Source: an uncultured Pseudomonadota bacterium (GTDB lineage Bacteria > Pseudomonadota > Gammaproteobacteria > Steroidobacterales > Steroidobacteraceae). Taken from it: DNA of 50,647 bases. Where the stretch lies: the NCBI GenBank assembly GCA_903910215.1, contig CAIVYV010000072.1, forward strand, positions 1 to 50,647, written 5' to 3'. A program made the position numbers and the translations under genes. Under the pieces are notes generated by a model. That model made no database searches. It saw only the letters and a list, made by a program, of their open reading frames with translations, and was not told the origin of the DNA. This document shows, piece by piece, positions 40,147 to 49,080 of the stretch (the stretch's first letter is position 1; each line of letters opens with the position of its first letter).

Positions 40147-42387
40147 TTAGGGCGTGGGTGTTGGCGCTGGTGCTGCTGTGATGGTGAAGCACTGTTCTGC
40201 AGGTGCGGTGTAGGTGGTCGCTGAGCACTCATTGCGGGTGGTTTCGGCGACGGAGCTCAGCACGACGCTGCACTCGCCGACCCATCCCCAACCGCCCTCG
40301 GATGGAACCACTTGATCCACGAAGATACTGCGCGCGCCTTTGGAATAACCGCCGGCGAGTGAGCCATTGGCCCTGGCGACGACAAACACCGGGATGGTGT
40401 TGCTAGGGGCGCTAATGGTGTATCGGCGCGTAGTTCCGTCACCATCGAATCTAAGATAACGACGATTCGATAGTTTGTTGTATTCGTTAGCGCTGCCAGC
40501 AGAACAAACAGTGACCGAGCCGTTTAACGGGATACGTGTGAATATCGGAAAAGTTTGAGTCGACGATCGATTTCCTAGAATCGATTCCGTGGAGCCCCAC
40601 TCGTCGTTGCCTGCGAGGGTGATATTGAGTGACGAGCCGACGGCATCGATGTTTCCTGCCAGAGCCGGATGCTGTTTCTTCAAGATGCCGGCGTAAGCCC
40701 AGATGTTGGGTCCGAAAGTACCGGTGCGCCAATCCTGCGAATAAAACGGCGCCAGAATTTGCGGGCCGGAGAGCTTGATTGATCCGGCTGGGTCGAACAG
40801 GCGCCAGATGAACTGGATCACCGTTCGCTCCTGAAACCAGCCGAGCGGCGTATCGTTACTGCGATAGTCACTGCGCACCGCGCGCACCGAGCCATCACGA
40901 AAGATAAAGCGATCGAGCGTGGGCGCCTTGGTGATCATCAAGGCTGTTCCCGTGGCGAATCCCTCATGTTGTACCAGCGCGATATCCTGATGTTCGCCCC
41001 GTTCGGAGTGGGGGCCACCGGGCGAATAGTTGCGCTGCGATTTATCCTGCGTGAAGTGCGTCATCTCGTGCGCTGTGATCGCCGTTGAGAGTTCCTGTAA
41101 CTCAAAGGCCGGGGCGCCGGATAGAAAAATATGCGGAATATTTTCGTTGCCGCCCGAGTTCACTCTGCCGTCTGCCGCGATCGTGATGGCGCCACGGGAA
41201 TAAAACGCACCTGAGCTACGTACGAAACCGCGATCGTAGTTGTTGTTATCGGTTGCGCCACCTTTGTTTTGCGCGCTCCAGAGTATCGAGACGCTATCGA
41301 CGGAATTCACCGCACCGTTTTGCGCGACGTAAGCTTGTTGCTCCATGGCATCGGCGAGGACGATGTAGGGTGCGGAGATACGCTGATCATCCCGTAGAAT
41401 TTTGAGTGTGGCATCCCACCCGAGTTTTGCCGTTAGTTCCGTAGCCTGTTTGAGTCGCTTAGGATCAGGCGTGTATTCAGCAGCACGATTAAGATAGGGC
41501 TCATAACGGGTGCGAATCGTGCTTGCCACGGTGGATACCGGACGCATGTTGTCGAGCACATGGATCTCGAAGCCACTGCTGTTCTTGCCGATCGACTTGA
41601 TGACCGGCATGTATCTTTTCTTCGGATCAAGACCCGTGAAGCGCACGCTTCCCGTATCGGATGCATACGTTCCGGCGACTTTATTGCCAGAGCCATCCTG
41701 CAGCTCGATATAGACGTTGCGAATGCCGGTAGTGATCGGGTTTTCCATGTCAGCTTCTAGGCGACCGGATGAATTGACCTTGCTTGGCCCCGGACGTTCA
41801 TATTTCGCCGTGACAAGCAGTTCGAACGTGTCGGCAACGGTAATCGTGACGCTGGAGGTGACGGCTGGATACGCCGGGTTAGAGCATTCGAGTGCGTAGG
41901 TAACGCTCTGCGTCAATGCTGGCGTAGTCAAAGTGCCGGAGGTCGCAATAGTGTCGGTGAAACCAGCTGTGCCGCGACAGCTTTTGATATTCGCTGCCGC
42001 CCAATCAACCTTGGCAGTGTTGCCGGCGAGCAGATCGGAGTCTGATGCCACCAGCGATAAAGTTGGCGCATTCCATCCGGTGACCGCCACGCTGCCGTTA
42101 GCGCTCCCGCCGCGACCAGTGCATGTCAGAGTAAAAGTCGATAATTCTTTGGTGATATTAACGGACTGATTTCCCGAGCTGGCGAAGGAGCCTGCCCAAT
42201 CACCTGCAGCCGTGCAGTTGTCAGCGTTGGTGGACGACCAGGTCAGTGTGACGGCCGCGCCAATGCGTGCGTCTGCTGTTGCCGCCGAGAAGGTGACGGT
42301 CGGCGCTGGCGGCGGACCGCCACCGCCGCCACAGCTGACGAGCAATCCGGCCAAGAAAATGACGATGATCGAGTACCACGCGCGCAT
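40147..42387 (-). CDS. Putative lipoprotein zinc metalloprotease with two Ig-like domains
   Basis: A 746-residue exported protein with lipoprotein leader (lipobox ending Cys19, followed by polyglycine). Residues about 28-103 and 108-185 form two related Ig-like repeats, each with a Cys pair (58/89 and 137/168). The catalytic part has HEMTH at 440-444, an HExxH zinc motif, and HEGFATG at 474-480 with Glu475 as likely third ligand, a gluzincin-type layout. A C-terminal Cys-containing domain follows. Probably a surface or periplasmic protease. It sits downstream of the ECF sigma/FecR/TonB receptor genes (47-base gap) and may provide peptides or metal for that receptor. Confidence 0.75.
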   Translation of the reverse strand: MRAWYSIIVIFLAGLLVSCGGGGGPPPAPTVTFSAATADARIGAAVTLTWSSTNADNCTAAGDWAGSFASSGNQSVNITKELSTFTLTCTGRGGSANGSVAVTGWNAPTLSLVASDSDLLAGNTAKVDWAAANIKSCRGTAGFTDTIATSGTLTTPALTQSVTYALECSNPAYPAVTSSVTITVADTFELLVTAKYERPGPSKVNSSGRLEADMENPITTGIRNVYIELQDGSGNKVAGTYASDTGSVRFTGLDPKKRYMPVIKSIGKNSSGFEIHVLDNMRPVSTVASTIRTRYEPYLNRAAEYTPDPKRLKQATELTAKLGWDATLKILRDDQRISAPYIVLADAMEQQAYVAQNGAVNSVDSVSILWSAQNKGGATDNNNYDRGFVRSSGAFYSRGAITIAADGRVNSGGNENIPHIFLSGAPAFELQELSTAITAHEMTHFTQDKSQRNYSPGGPHSERGEHQDIALVQHEGFATGTALMITKAPTLDRFIFRDGSVRAVRSDYRSNDTPLGWFQERTVIQFIWRLFDPAGSIKLSGPQILAPFYSQDWRTGTFGPNIWAYAGILKKQHPALAGNIDAVGSSLNITLAGNDEWGSTESILGNRSSTQTFPIFTRIPLNGSVTVCSAGSANEYNKLSNRRYLRFDGDGTTRRYTISAPSNTIPVFVVARANGSLAGGYSKGARSIFVDQVVPSEGGWGWVGECSVVLSSVAETTRNECSATTYTAPAEQCFTITAAPAPTPTP

Positions 42388-42434
42388 GACGTCACGATAC
42401 TGGACTTCTGTGCGCTATCAAACAGTCATCGCGT

Positions 42435-44753
42435 TTAAGGCAGGTTCCACACGACGCCGACATTGAGATATCTCGGCAGCCACGATTGGGTTCGGGTCTC
42501 GAGCCCCGTTGGCGCCATGCGCAGATCCGTGCAGCAAGGGTTGCTGCGGTTGGTGGCGTTGTTCACATCGAGCGCGATTTCCAGCAGCCCGATCTTGAGC
42601 GGCTTACGCCAGGAGGCACGGATATCGAGGTTCCATTGCGCTGGCCATCGGGCACGGTTGCGCTCACCTACCACCGGCAGCAGAGCGCCCGAATCGCCGA
42701 TCTGGAATTCGGTGCGACTCCAGCCGGTGCGCCACGAGCCTTGTCCTGAAAGGCTCCATGGGCCACTACGCCAAAGCAATCCGAGCAGCAGCGCATGCTG
42801 TTGGTTCCAGTTACGCGGTACGTCGCTCGTGCCGATATCGTCTTCGACTTCCGACCAAGCGTAATTCAGGAAGCCGGACCAGCTCTCATCCAGCGTATAG
42901 CGACCTGCAAATTCGACTCCGTAGGCGAGTGCGCCATCCGGTGCGATACGACGGCGGTCGATCTCCATCTCCGGAATGAGCGACACCGGGTTGAGCAAAT
43001 TTTCATATCGCGGTGCGGGGTCGTGGATTCGCTTACGGTATGCCTCGACTCGCCATGCTCCGTGGTCTGCCAGAAGTTGTTCGTAGCCGAGCACCCACTG
43101 ATCCGCTTTCTGCACCGGGTGGAAGCTCGTTTCACCATCGGCAACTTGCAGTTCATCGGCGCGTTGACCTTGGGATGTGCGGCCGGCACTGACTCGCAGG
43201 AATCGACCGTCGGCGAGCTCGTATTCCATAGCCAATCGAGGCGACCAGTCGATAGCATTGCTTGGTTGGTTGCGCTGATCAGCGCGAATGCCAAAATCGA
43301 GACGCCATGCCGACGAGAGTGTGATGAGCTTCGAGGCGTAAGCTGAGACCGAACGAGTCTCTGCATCGACGAGAATCCGTCGCTCAAGGTTAGGCGCGCG
43401 GTTGAAAGCAGTCGATAGTGACGAATCAAAGTTCGCTCGTATCGAGTGATCGTAACGAGTATTCAAGTTCAGTATTTCAGCGCCGATTGACCATGAACCT
43501 GGCCTCTGCCAAGCAAGGTCAAAATAATATCCGTCGGTTTGTCGATCCTCAGCAACCCGGCCGATGGATATCCGCTCGCCTGACCATTCACCGCGGCGAT
43601 CTGCGTGCGAGTCGAATTTGGCAAAGGCCAAAGCTAATCGATGATCGGTGGTCGTGTCGCGTGTCGCCTTGAGCCACAACGTATTGTCACGATAACCGGC
43701 GGTTGACCGCTCGCGATCTTTTCTCGAATCGTCGTTCTGATAATCGAGCTCATCCTGCAGGATCGAAAGCCCGGCCACCAAAGTCCAGTCATCGACAATA
43801 TGCTCTCCTCGGACGAGCAGGTCAGAAAACTCGACTTCGATATTGTCGATATCTACCGCACGCGCGACCCAGCCCGCGCTACTGCTTCTGCCGGCGACTA
43901 GCCAACGGCTTGGCGAGTCGTTGATCTGCGTTTTACCGACCGACATGGCGTGAGCGGCCAGTAATGACAGTCCGATCTCGTGGTGGTTTCCGTTATCGGT
44001 CCTGCGTGGCTGTATATCCATCACGGCGGAAAGACGGTCACCATGACGAACAGGGAAAACGCCGCTGAAAAAATCGAGTGTGTCGATCGTCGCGGGTTCG
44101 ATGCTACCTAGGATCGCTCCATAGTCTTTGAAATGAAATGGAGCGAGTTGTGGTATGCCATCGAAGCGCACAAGCATTTCATCGTCGCTGCCACCGCGCA
44201 CATGAGTTTTGGAGCTGAGCGGAGTGCTCGCGGTGCCAGGGAGCGTGCGCGTCACACGAAGCGCGTCCTCGTTGAGCCCCGCAAGATTCTCGATGTCAGC
44301 GCGGTCGAGCTGTGCAGTAGTCGTCAGCGGCGACTCGCTGGAGTAACGACTCGCATAAATAGCGATCTCCGCGAGCGGTTCGAGATCATAGGGGGAGTCC
44401 GTTGGTTTTGCCGGGTCTAGTGCGGGTAATCGGGTGACGACGAAGAGACCAGGACGAACATTGCGCAGGGTTAATCCATGATTCGCGAGTAAGCGTAGCG
44501 CCGTGTCGCGCGGATTATCGATGACCGAGTTTTGCGCGACTCTCAGTTCGGTGGTGACCAGTCGATCGCTGAACAAAATGGTGAAGTCGCGCGAGCGCAA
44601 TTGCTTCAGGGCGGTAGCCAAGCTCGTTCCGGATGGAATGAACGTGACCGGTGTCGAGGCGAGAGCGATGTGGGGGTGCAGGCCGAACGTCGATACGAGC
44701 AAAGACCAGATGAGCAAAGACCATATAACGGGCCGGAGTTTCACCTGGCGCAT
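42435..44753 (-). CDS. TonB-dependent receptor with N-terminal STN signalling domain
   Basis: A 772-residue outer-membrane receptor. After a signal peptide (VIWSLLIWSLLVSTFGLHPHIALA) residues about 38-105 form an STN/secretin-like domain (FIPSGTSLATALKQLRSRDF and DTALRLLANHGLTL), typical of transducers that talk to FecR. LAEIAIYASRYS is a possible TonB box. The plug includes LNEDALRVTRTLPG and SKTHVRGGSDDEMLVRFDG. The barrel fills the rest. The last residues VGVVWNLP do not end in the usual aromatic residue. Order sigma-FecR-receptor on one strand matches FecIRA-type cell-surface signalling; the ligand is unknown. Confidence 0.9.
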   Translation of the reverse strand: MRQVKLRPVIWSLLIWSLLVSTFGLHPHIALASTPVTFIPSGTSLATALKQLRSRDFTILFSDRLVTTELRVAQNSVIDNPRDTALRLLANHGLTLRNVRPGLFVVTRLPALDPAKPTDSPYDLEPLAEIAIYASRYSSESPLTTTAQLDRADIENLAGLNEDALRVTRTLPGTASTPLSSKTHVRGGSDDEMLVRFDGIPQLAPFHFKDYGAILGSIEPATIDTLDFFSGVFPVRHGDRLSAVMDIQPRRTDNGNHHEIGLSLLAAHAMSVGKTQINDSPSRWLVAGRSSSAGWVARAVDIDNIEVEFSDLLVRGEHIVDDWTLVAGLSILQDELDYQNDDSRKDRERSTAGYRDNTLWLKATRDTTTDHRLALAFAKFDSHADRRGEWSGERISIGRVAEDRQTDGYYFDLAWQRPGSWSIGAEILNLNTRYDHSIRANFDSSLSTAFNRAPNLERRILVDAETRSVSAYASKLITLSSAWRLDFGIRADQRNQPSNAIDWSPRLAMEYELADGRFLRVSAGRTSQGQRADELQVADGETSFHPVQKADQWVLGYEQLLADHGAWRVEAYRKRIHDPAPRYENLLNPVSLIPEMEIDRRRIAPDGALAYGVEFAGRYTLDESWSGFLNYAWSEVEDDIGTSDVPRNWNQQHALLLGLLWRSGPWSLSGQGSWRTGWSRTEFQIGDSGALLPVVGERNRARWPAQWNLDIRASWRKPLKIGLLEIALDVNNATNRSNPCCTDLRMAPTGLETRTQSWLPRYLNVGVVWNLP

Positions 44754-44776
44754 TATAAAGATATCAGGACCGATGC

Positions 44777-45730
44777 TTACGGCTTGCTGATAAGGACCTC
44801 TCCGTCGCGACGCGACACGTCGAGTTCGACGGCGACCGCGATTGCCGCGAGCGCATCGTCGGGTGTAAGACCGGTGACGCTCCCATTCAAGCGGATATCC
44901 GGGTCGGCATTCTGCAAGGTGACGCGGTGACCGGTTTCTCGCTCGTACCACGCGAGGAACGTTCCGAGGCTGACGCCATCAATATCGATAGGTGAGGGGA
45001 CTGTTTCGATCCAGCTCCAGCGTTCATCAGTGGCCGAAACGCTCGTGCGTTCGATGGCTTGAGGGTTCGCTACGGTTACGGATAATTGCTCGCCCGCCGC
45101 GGCCGTTGCGAGCGAACGGCGCTCTTCGGGTTTCTGCAGGGCGATCACGCCTTCACGAACCGAGACATGGAGCCGTTCTTGATCGTAGTCGACTAGATAC
45201 TGAGTGCCGAGGTGTTGGATATCACCTAGAGCAGTTTTGACCAGTAAAGTGTTGTTATGCGTGGAGGGGTTCGAGTCGACAAAAATTCGACCCTTGTTGA
45301 GTCGGAGATGACTCTCGTCGCTGAATATCAGTTCGGAATCGGGCGCCGCTCGAACGACGAGACCAGATGCCAGTCGCATCGATAGCGTGGCAGCACCCGT
45401 GTTGATCGTTTGTTCGTTGTAGATGGGCTCGTCGTTATGGAAAGACTCGTCGCCGTGCACCCCCGATATCGTGGCGATCTGCATGCGAGGCGCTTCGGCG
45501 TTTCTTGAAACCCAAAACAATACGCCGGAGAACAGAACGAGCAATACGCTTGCTGCAGTGGCGAACATCCAGCGACGCTTTGGGGTGCGAGTAGTGGCCG
45601 GTTGTTGCTCTGCCAGACCTGCTTTCCACTCGGTGCGAATGCGCTCAAACGCAGCCTCGCGACGATCCGTTGGAATGCGAGGCGCATCCCGCAAAGGGCG
45701 CAGCGCTTTCTGGATCTCTTCGTCGTTCAT
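44777..45730 (-). CDS. FecR-type anti-sigma/sigma regulator
   Basis: A 317-residue inner-membrane signal relay. The short cytoplasmic part ends at one membrane segment (WMFATAASVLLVLFSGVLFWV). The periplasmic FecR domain has GVVRAAPDSELIF-like and RLNKGRIFVDSN blocks, TALGDIQHLGTQYLVDYD and VREGVIALQKP. The C-terminal STN-like part has GVSLGTFLAWYERETGHRV and GLTPDDALAAIAVAVEL. It should hold or activate the ECF sigma factor in response to the TonB receptor. 3 bases separate it from the sigma gene and 23 from the receptor gene. Confidence 0.92.
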   Translation of the reverse strand: MNDEEIQKALRPLRDAPRIPTDRREAAFERIRTEWKAGLAEQQPATTRTPKRRWMFATAASVLLVLFSGVLFWVSRNAEAPRMQIATISGVHGDESFHNDEPIYNEQTINTGAATLSMRLASGLVVRAAPDSELIFSDESHLRLNKGRIFVDSNPSTHNNTLLVKTALGDIQHLGTQYLVDYDQERLHVSVREGVIALQKPEERRSLATAAAGEQLSVTVANPQAIERTSVSATDERWSWIETVPSPIDIDGVSLGTFLAWYERETGHRVTLQNADPDIRLNGSVTGLTPDDALAAIAVAVELDVSRRDGEVLISKP

Positions 45731-45733
45731 GCC

Positions 45734-46318
45734 CTAGACCTCAAAGCCCGCGGTGTTCGCAGCGGACTTGAACGCCACGCGTGCGCGCTGCAGGCTCGAT
45801 TGAGCGGCATCGTGCGAGACGCCGAGTTTCAATGCGATTTCCTCTGTCGAGAGATCATCGAGATATTTCCACCGTAGCACCTCACCGTAACGGCCCGGCA
45901 GTTGCCGAAGTATCGTATCGATTTGTTCCGTTCGCTCTGCCGAGGCCGTCTGTTCTTCAGGTTCATGCTGCAGGTCGGCGGCATGTTGTTGCGCGGCGCG
46001 TTGTCCCGAAGGATCTGAATCGAGACTGACTTGCCGTGCGGCATCTCGATTCGAGATCTCGAGCAGATCAGCAAGCTCGTTGCGACAGATGCCTGCGAGC
46101 CATGAGAACAGGCTCGACTCACCGCGGAAACCATCGAGCTTTCGAACGGCACGACAGAGCGCCCGCTGCGCCGCCTCTTCGGCAAGGCTGGGCTTGTCGC
46201 GCACCCTCGAGAGGGCGAAGCGGTAAAGGCGATCGAAATACTCATCGAAAAACTCCTTGAAGGCGAGTTCATCACCCGCCAGGAGCCGCTCCACCTGTTT
46301 TTGATCCGAGTTCGACAT
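45734..46318 (-). CDS. ECF RNA polymerase sigma factor, FecI-like
   Basis: A 194-residue extracytoplasmic-function sigma factor. Region 2 is FFDEYFDRLYRFALSRV to FRGESSLFSWLAGICRNEL; region 4 is LRQLPGRYGEVLRWKYLDDL with the helix-turn-helix STEEIALKLGVSHDAAQSSL. A loop rich in Gln, Ala and Glu joins them. ATG at 46318 removes a Pro/Gly-rich non-homologous extension. It should transcribe the FecR/receptor genes and possibly more. Its start is 13 bases from a GTCTAACC element that is mirrored before the divergent hemolysin-family gene. Confidence 0.92.
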   Translation of the reverse strand: MSNSDQKQVERLLAGDELAFKEFFDEYFDRLYRFALSRVRDKPSLAEEAAQRALCRAVRKLDGFRGESSLFSWLAGICRNELADLLEISNRDAARQVSLDSDPSGQRAAQQHAADLQHEPEEQTASAERTEQIDTILRQLPGRYGEVLRWKYLDDLSTEEIALKLGVSHDAAQSSLQRARVAFKSAANTAGFEV

Positions 46319-46330
46319 TGCGGCTCGGGA

Positions 46331-46397
46331 GGTTAGACGGCCCGGGGCACTCGGATCAATCGCGGCGATGGATTTCGGGCCGCCCACCTGTCTAACC
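46331..46397. promoter_or_regulatory. Inverted GTCTAACC elements between divergent sigma and hemolysin operons
   Basis: GGTTAGAC (46331-46338) and GTCTAACC (46390-46397) form an inverted repeat 51 bases apart. Read outward, each copy is GTCTAACC a few bases before a start codon: 12 before the sigma gene, 4 before the hemolysin gene. GTCTAA resembles -10 elements of ECF promoters (CGTC-like). No GGAAC-type -35 is clear on either side. It could be an autoregulated divergent ECF promoter with very short leaders, or a repressor site. Confidence 0.42.
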
Positions 46398-46401
46398 GGT
46401 C

Positions 46402-46983
46402 ATGAGTGCCATCACTACGCGAATTCTTAAGCAGGGAGCCGGAGCGCCGTTGCGAGGCCGATACGAGCGTCTCATTCGTTCACGGTATGCGCTCGCTCAC
46501 GGTGCCGAGCTTCAGGACTTCATGCCAAATCTACTCGGTTGCGTCGGGGCAGAGGATCAACCGCTCGCGGTCCTCGGTTATCAGAGTGCCGCGGCTGGCT
46601 CCTTATTCCTCGAACAGTATCTCGATTCACCCATCGATCAGATGCTACTGGGTAGGGGTGATGCAGTCGGTTCTGCAGCAAGGCTAGATCGTCACAGAAT
46701 TGTTGAGGTCGGCAACTTTGCCAGTCGAGATCGGGTGGCTACGATGGAATTACTGCAGCAACTGCCGAGCTTTCTCGCCCGGGAAGGGTTCGAATGGCTG
46801 GTTTTCACCGGCACACCGCGAGTATGTGCACTGGTCGCGGGCTTCGGTGCGCCGCTGCTTGATCTCGGCAGAGCAGACCCTGCGAGGCTGCAAAGCGGTG
46901 CCGCCCGTTGGGGCCGTTATTATGAGAGCACCCCGCGCGTCATGGCGGGTTGGCTGGGTCATTGCGCGCAGGTGGCCGCGTGA
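46402..46983 (+). CDS. Thermostable hemolysin family protein
   Basis: A 193-residue protein of the thermostable (delta) hemolysin family, named after Vibrio proteins. The diagnostic stretch is FLEQYLDSPIDQMLLG, then RHRIVEVGNFASRDRVATM, followed by WLVFTGTPRVCALVAGFG. No signal peptide is visible, so export and haemolysis should not be assumed from the name; the size and the RSRYALAHGAELQDFMPNLL opening recall acyltransferase-like (GNAT/autoinducer-synthase) folds, which is my inference. It opens an operon: its stop overlaps the GTG of the AMP-binding gene. Confidence 0.85.
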   Translation: MSAITTRILKQGAGAPLRGRYERLIRSRYALAHGAELQDFMPNLLGCVGAEDQPLAVLGYQSAAAGSLFLEQYLDSPIDQMLLGRGDAVGSAARLDRHRIVEVGNFASRDRVATMELLQQLPSFLAREGFEWLVFTGTPRVCALVAGFGAPLLDLGRADPARLQSGAARWGRYYESTPRVMAGWLGHCAQVAA

Positions 46984-48428
46984 GCGTCGCGTTTCAAGAT
47001 GCACGGGGCACGCTCACGAGCGATGAACTGGTCGATACAGAGGCGCAAGCATCAGCATGGGTGGCGAAAACGCCAGATGCATCGGTGCGCTACGGGCTCT
47101 TTGCCGACAACGGCATCGCCTGGGCGATCGTCGATCGTGCCTTGCATCGCAGCTCTTTCGTCAATGTACCGCTGCCCCGTCACTTCAGTGAGTCGCAACT
47201 GGCCCACGTGGTTGAAGACGCCGCTCTTGATCGAGTCATCACGGATGATCCCGACAAGCTAAATCATCTTCCCGGTGATTGGCGTCGGCTCGACGATGAA
47301 TTCCTGGGGCTGCAGTGCTGGGCGCGATCAATTGCATCGCAGCAAAGTCGATTGCTACCGCCTGCGACCTCCAAGATTACCTACACCTCGGGCAGCACCG
47401 GAAATCCGAAAGGCGTTTGCTTGTCGCGTGCAGCAATGGACTCGGTCGTGAATTCGTTGGTCGGTGTGTTGCGACCACTTGCCGTGCGTCGCCATCTGTC
47501 TCTCCTCCCGTTGTCGACTTTGCTCGATAACCTCGTGAGTGTTCAGGTCGCGCCGGCGCTCGGTGCTACGGTTTTGCTGCCGTCCTTGGGTGAAACCGGC
47601 ATCGGCTATGGTGGAATCGACATCCAGCGAATGTTGTCTTGTATTGATCGTTATTCGCCTGAAAGTCTTTTGTTGGTTCCAGAGTTATTGCGAGTGCTGG
47701 TGGCGTCAGTCACAAAAGGCTGGCGTGCACCAACTAATCTCAAGTTCATCGCCGTCGGAGGAGCGTCTGTTTCTCCGGAGCTCTTGACGGCGGCCCATGC
47801 CGTCGGATTGCCCGCTTACGAAGGCTACGGCCTGAGTGAGTGCGCCTCCGTGGTGGCGTTGAACTCGCCCGCTGCCGCGCACAAGGGCAGTGTGGGGCGC
47901 GTTCTACCGCATGCCCGGATTCGAATCGACGCGGCCGGTGAGATTCACGTCCGTGGCGCGACGATGTCAGGCTACCTCGGAAACGACGATCACGCGCAAG
48001 ATGAGGTGGCTACGGGTGATCTCGGCTTTATCGATGCAGACGGCTTTCTGCATGTACGCGGTCGAAGAAAGAATCTACTGATCACGAGTCTTGGTCGCAA
48101 TGTGTCACCGGAGTGGGTCGAGCGAGAGCTGCTCGCGAGTGGGTACATTGGTCAAGCTGTAGTCTTCGGTGAAGCAAAGCCATTTTTATCCTGTTTGATT
48201 TATCCGAGCAGTCCAATGGTCACTGCGGCAGAGCTTGGCGCAGCGATCGACGCTGCAAATCGCCGACTACCGGACTACGCCCAAGTCCGGCGCTGGGCTT
48301 TGCTACCTCAACCGCTACGCCTTGCGGATGGAACCGTGACTTCCAATGGCCGAACCCGTCGCGACGTGGTGTTTTCGCGCCACCAAAATTTGATTGAGGA
48401 TTTATATGTCGATGCTATCGCCAGTTGA
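46980..48428 (+). CDS. AMP-binding acyl-activating enzyme with altered C-terminal lysine motif
   Basis: A 482-residue member of the ANL adenylating superfamily, likely to activate a fatty or aromatic acid as an acyl-AMP. Motifs are ITYTSGSTGNPKGVCLS (P-loop-like), YEGYGLSECASV, and TGDLGFIDADGFLHVRGRRKN. The A10 region, which should end NGK with the lysine needed for adenylation, reads VTSNGRTRRD, so the lysine is Arg458. The protein may be impaired in the adenylation half-reaction, use another residue, or act differently. The GTG start at 46980 overlaps the hemolysin-family stop. Subfamily substrate unknown. Confidence 0.88.
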   Translation: MSVAFQDARGTLTSDELVDTEAQASAWVAKTPDASVRYGLFADNGIAWAIVDRALHRSSFVNVPLPRHFSESQLAHVVEDAALDRVITDDPDKLNHLPGDWRRLDDEFLGLQCWARSIASQQSRLLPPATSKITYTSGSTGNPKGVCLSRAAMDSVVNSLVGVLRPLAVRRHLSLLPLSTLLDNLVSVQVAPALGATVLLPSLGETGIGYGGIDIQRMLSCIDRYSPESLLLVPELLRVLVASVTKGWRAPTNLKFIAVGGASVSPELLTAAHAVGLPAYEGYGLSECASVVALNSPAAAHKGSVGRVLPHARIRIDAAGEIHVRGATMSGYLGNDDHAQDEVATGDLGFIDADGFLHVRGRRKNLLITSLGRNVSPEWVERELLASGYIGQAVVFGEAKPFLSCLIYPSSPMVTAAELGAAIDAANRRLPDYAQVRRWALLPQPLRLADGTVTSNGRTRRDVVFSRHQNLIEDLYVDAIAS

Positions 48429-49080
48429 TGCCTACGGCCGTCTTGCCGACTCCACTCAAAATTCACGAGGTTACTTATTGTCGGCGCCCGTCATCAGACG
48501 AGCCTTGGCAGGTGATGTGACGCGAGACCTTTACGTAGCGTTTCTGACGCAGGCGTATCACCACGTCAAACACACCGTTCCTCTACTCATGGCGGTGGGT
48601 AGTCGGCTCGATGATTCCAAAGATTGGTTGCGCTCAGAGCTGGTTCATTATGTCGAAGAAGAACATGGTCATGAGCAGTGGATCCTGAACGACATCGCCG
48701 CTGCAGGCGGTGATGCAGAGCGCGTGAGACGTTCGAAGCCGCATGTCGAAACGGATGCGATGGTGGCTTATGCCTATGACGTTGCTATGCGACGCAACAC
48801 TGTCGGCTTTTTCGGGATGGTGTTCGTTCTGGAGGGAACGAGTGTTGCGTTGGCTCTCGATGCCGCGAGCCGCATTCAGTCAGCTCTTGAGTTGCCGGAT
48901 CGCGCGTTCAGTTACCTGCGTAGTCACGGCAAGCTGGATCAGGAGCATACACAGCATCTGGCGGGGATCGTCAATCGACTTGATGCCCCATCTGATCACA
49001 TGGCGATCGTCGATTGTGCCAATGCCATGTTCTGGCTCTACGGCAATGTGTTCCGCAGTTTGGAACGAGTGGCCGTATGA
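48406..49080 (+). CDS. Heme-oxygenase-like metal-site protein (TenA/UndA-type fold)
   Basis: A 224-residue all-helical protein of the TenA/PqqC/HO-like group, of the type called iron-containing redox enzyme. A six-ligand diiron oxygenase (HDO) pattern is present: Glu84-x2-His87 in VEEEHGHEQW, Glu143 in VLEGTSVAL, and His174-x3-Asp178-x2-His181 in HGKLDQEHTQHL. These spacings resemble UndA, which decarboxylates fatty acids to alkenes, and SznF/BesC-type enzymes. It probably acts on the product of the acyl-activating enzyme. The start ATG 48406 follows a GAGG ribosome site and lies within the 3' end of the ligase gene. Confidence 0.83.
   Translation: MSMLSPVDAYGRLADSTQNSRGYLLSAPVIRRALAGDVTRDLYVAFLTQAYHHVKHTVPLLMAVGSRLDDSKDWLRSELVHYVEEEHGHEQWILNDIAAAGGDAERVRRSKPHVETDAMVAYAYDVAMRRNTVGFFGMVFVLEGTSVALALDAASRIQSALELPDRAFSYLRSHGKLDQEHTQHLAGIVNRLDAPSDHMAIVDCANAMFWLYGNVFRSLERVAV

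Noticed and set aside
46402..46983. Secreted pore-forming toxin reading of the thermostable hemolysin
   Set aside because: No signal peptide or membrane segment is visible and the gene leads a metabolic operon, so the family name alone does not support toxin function.
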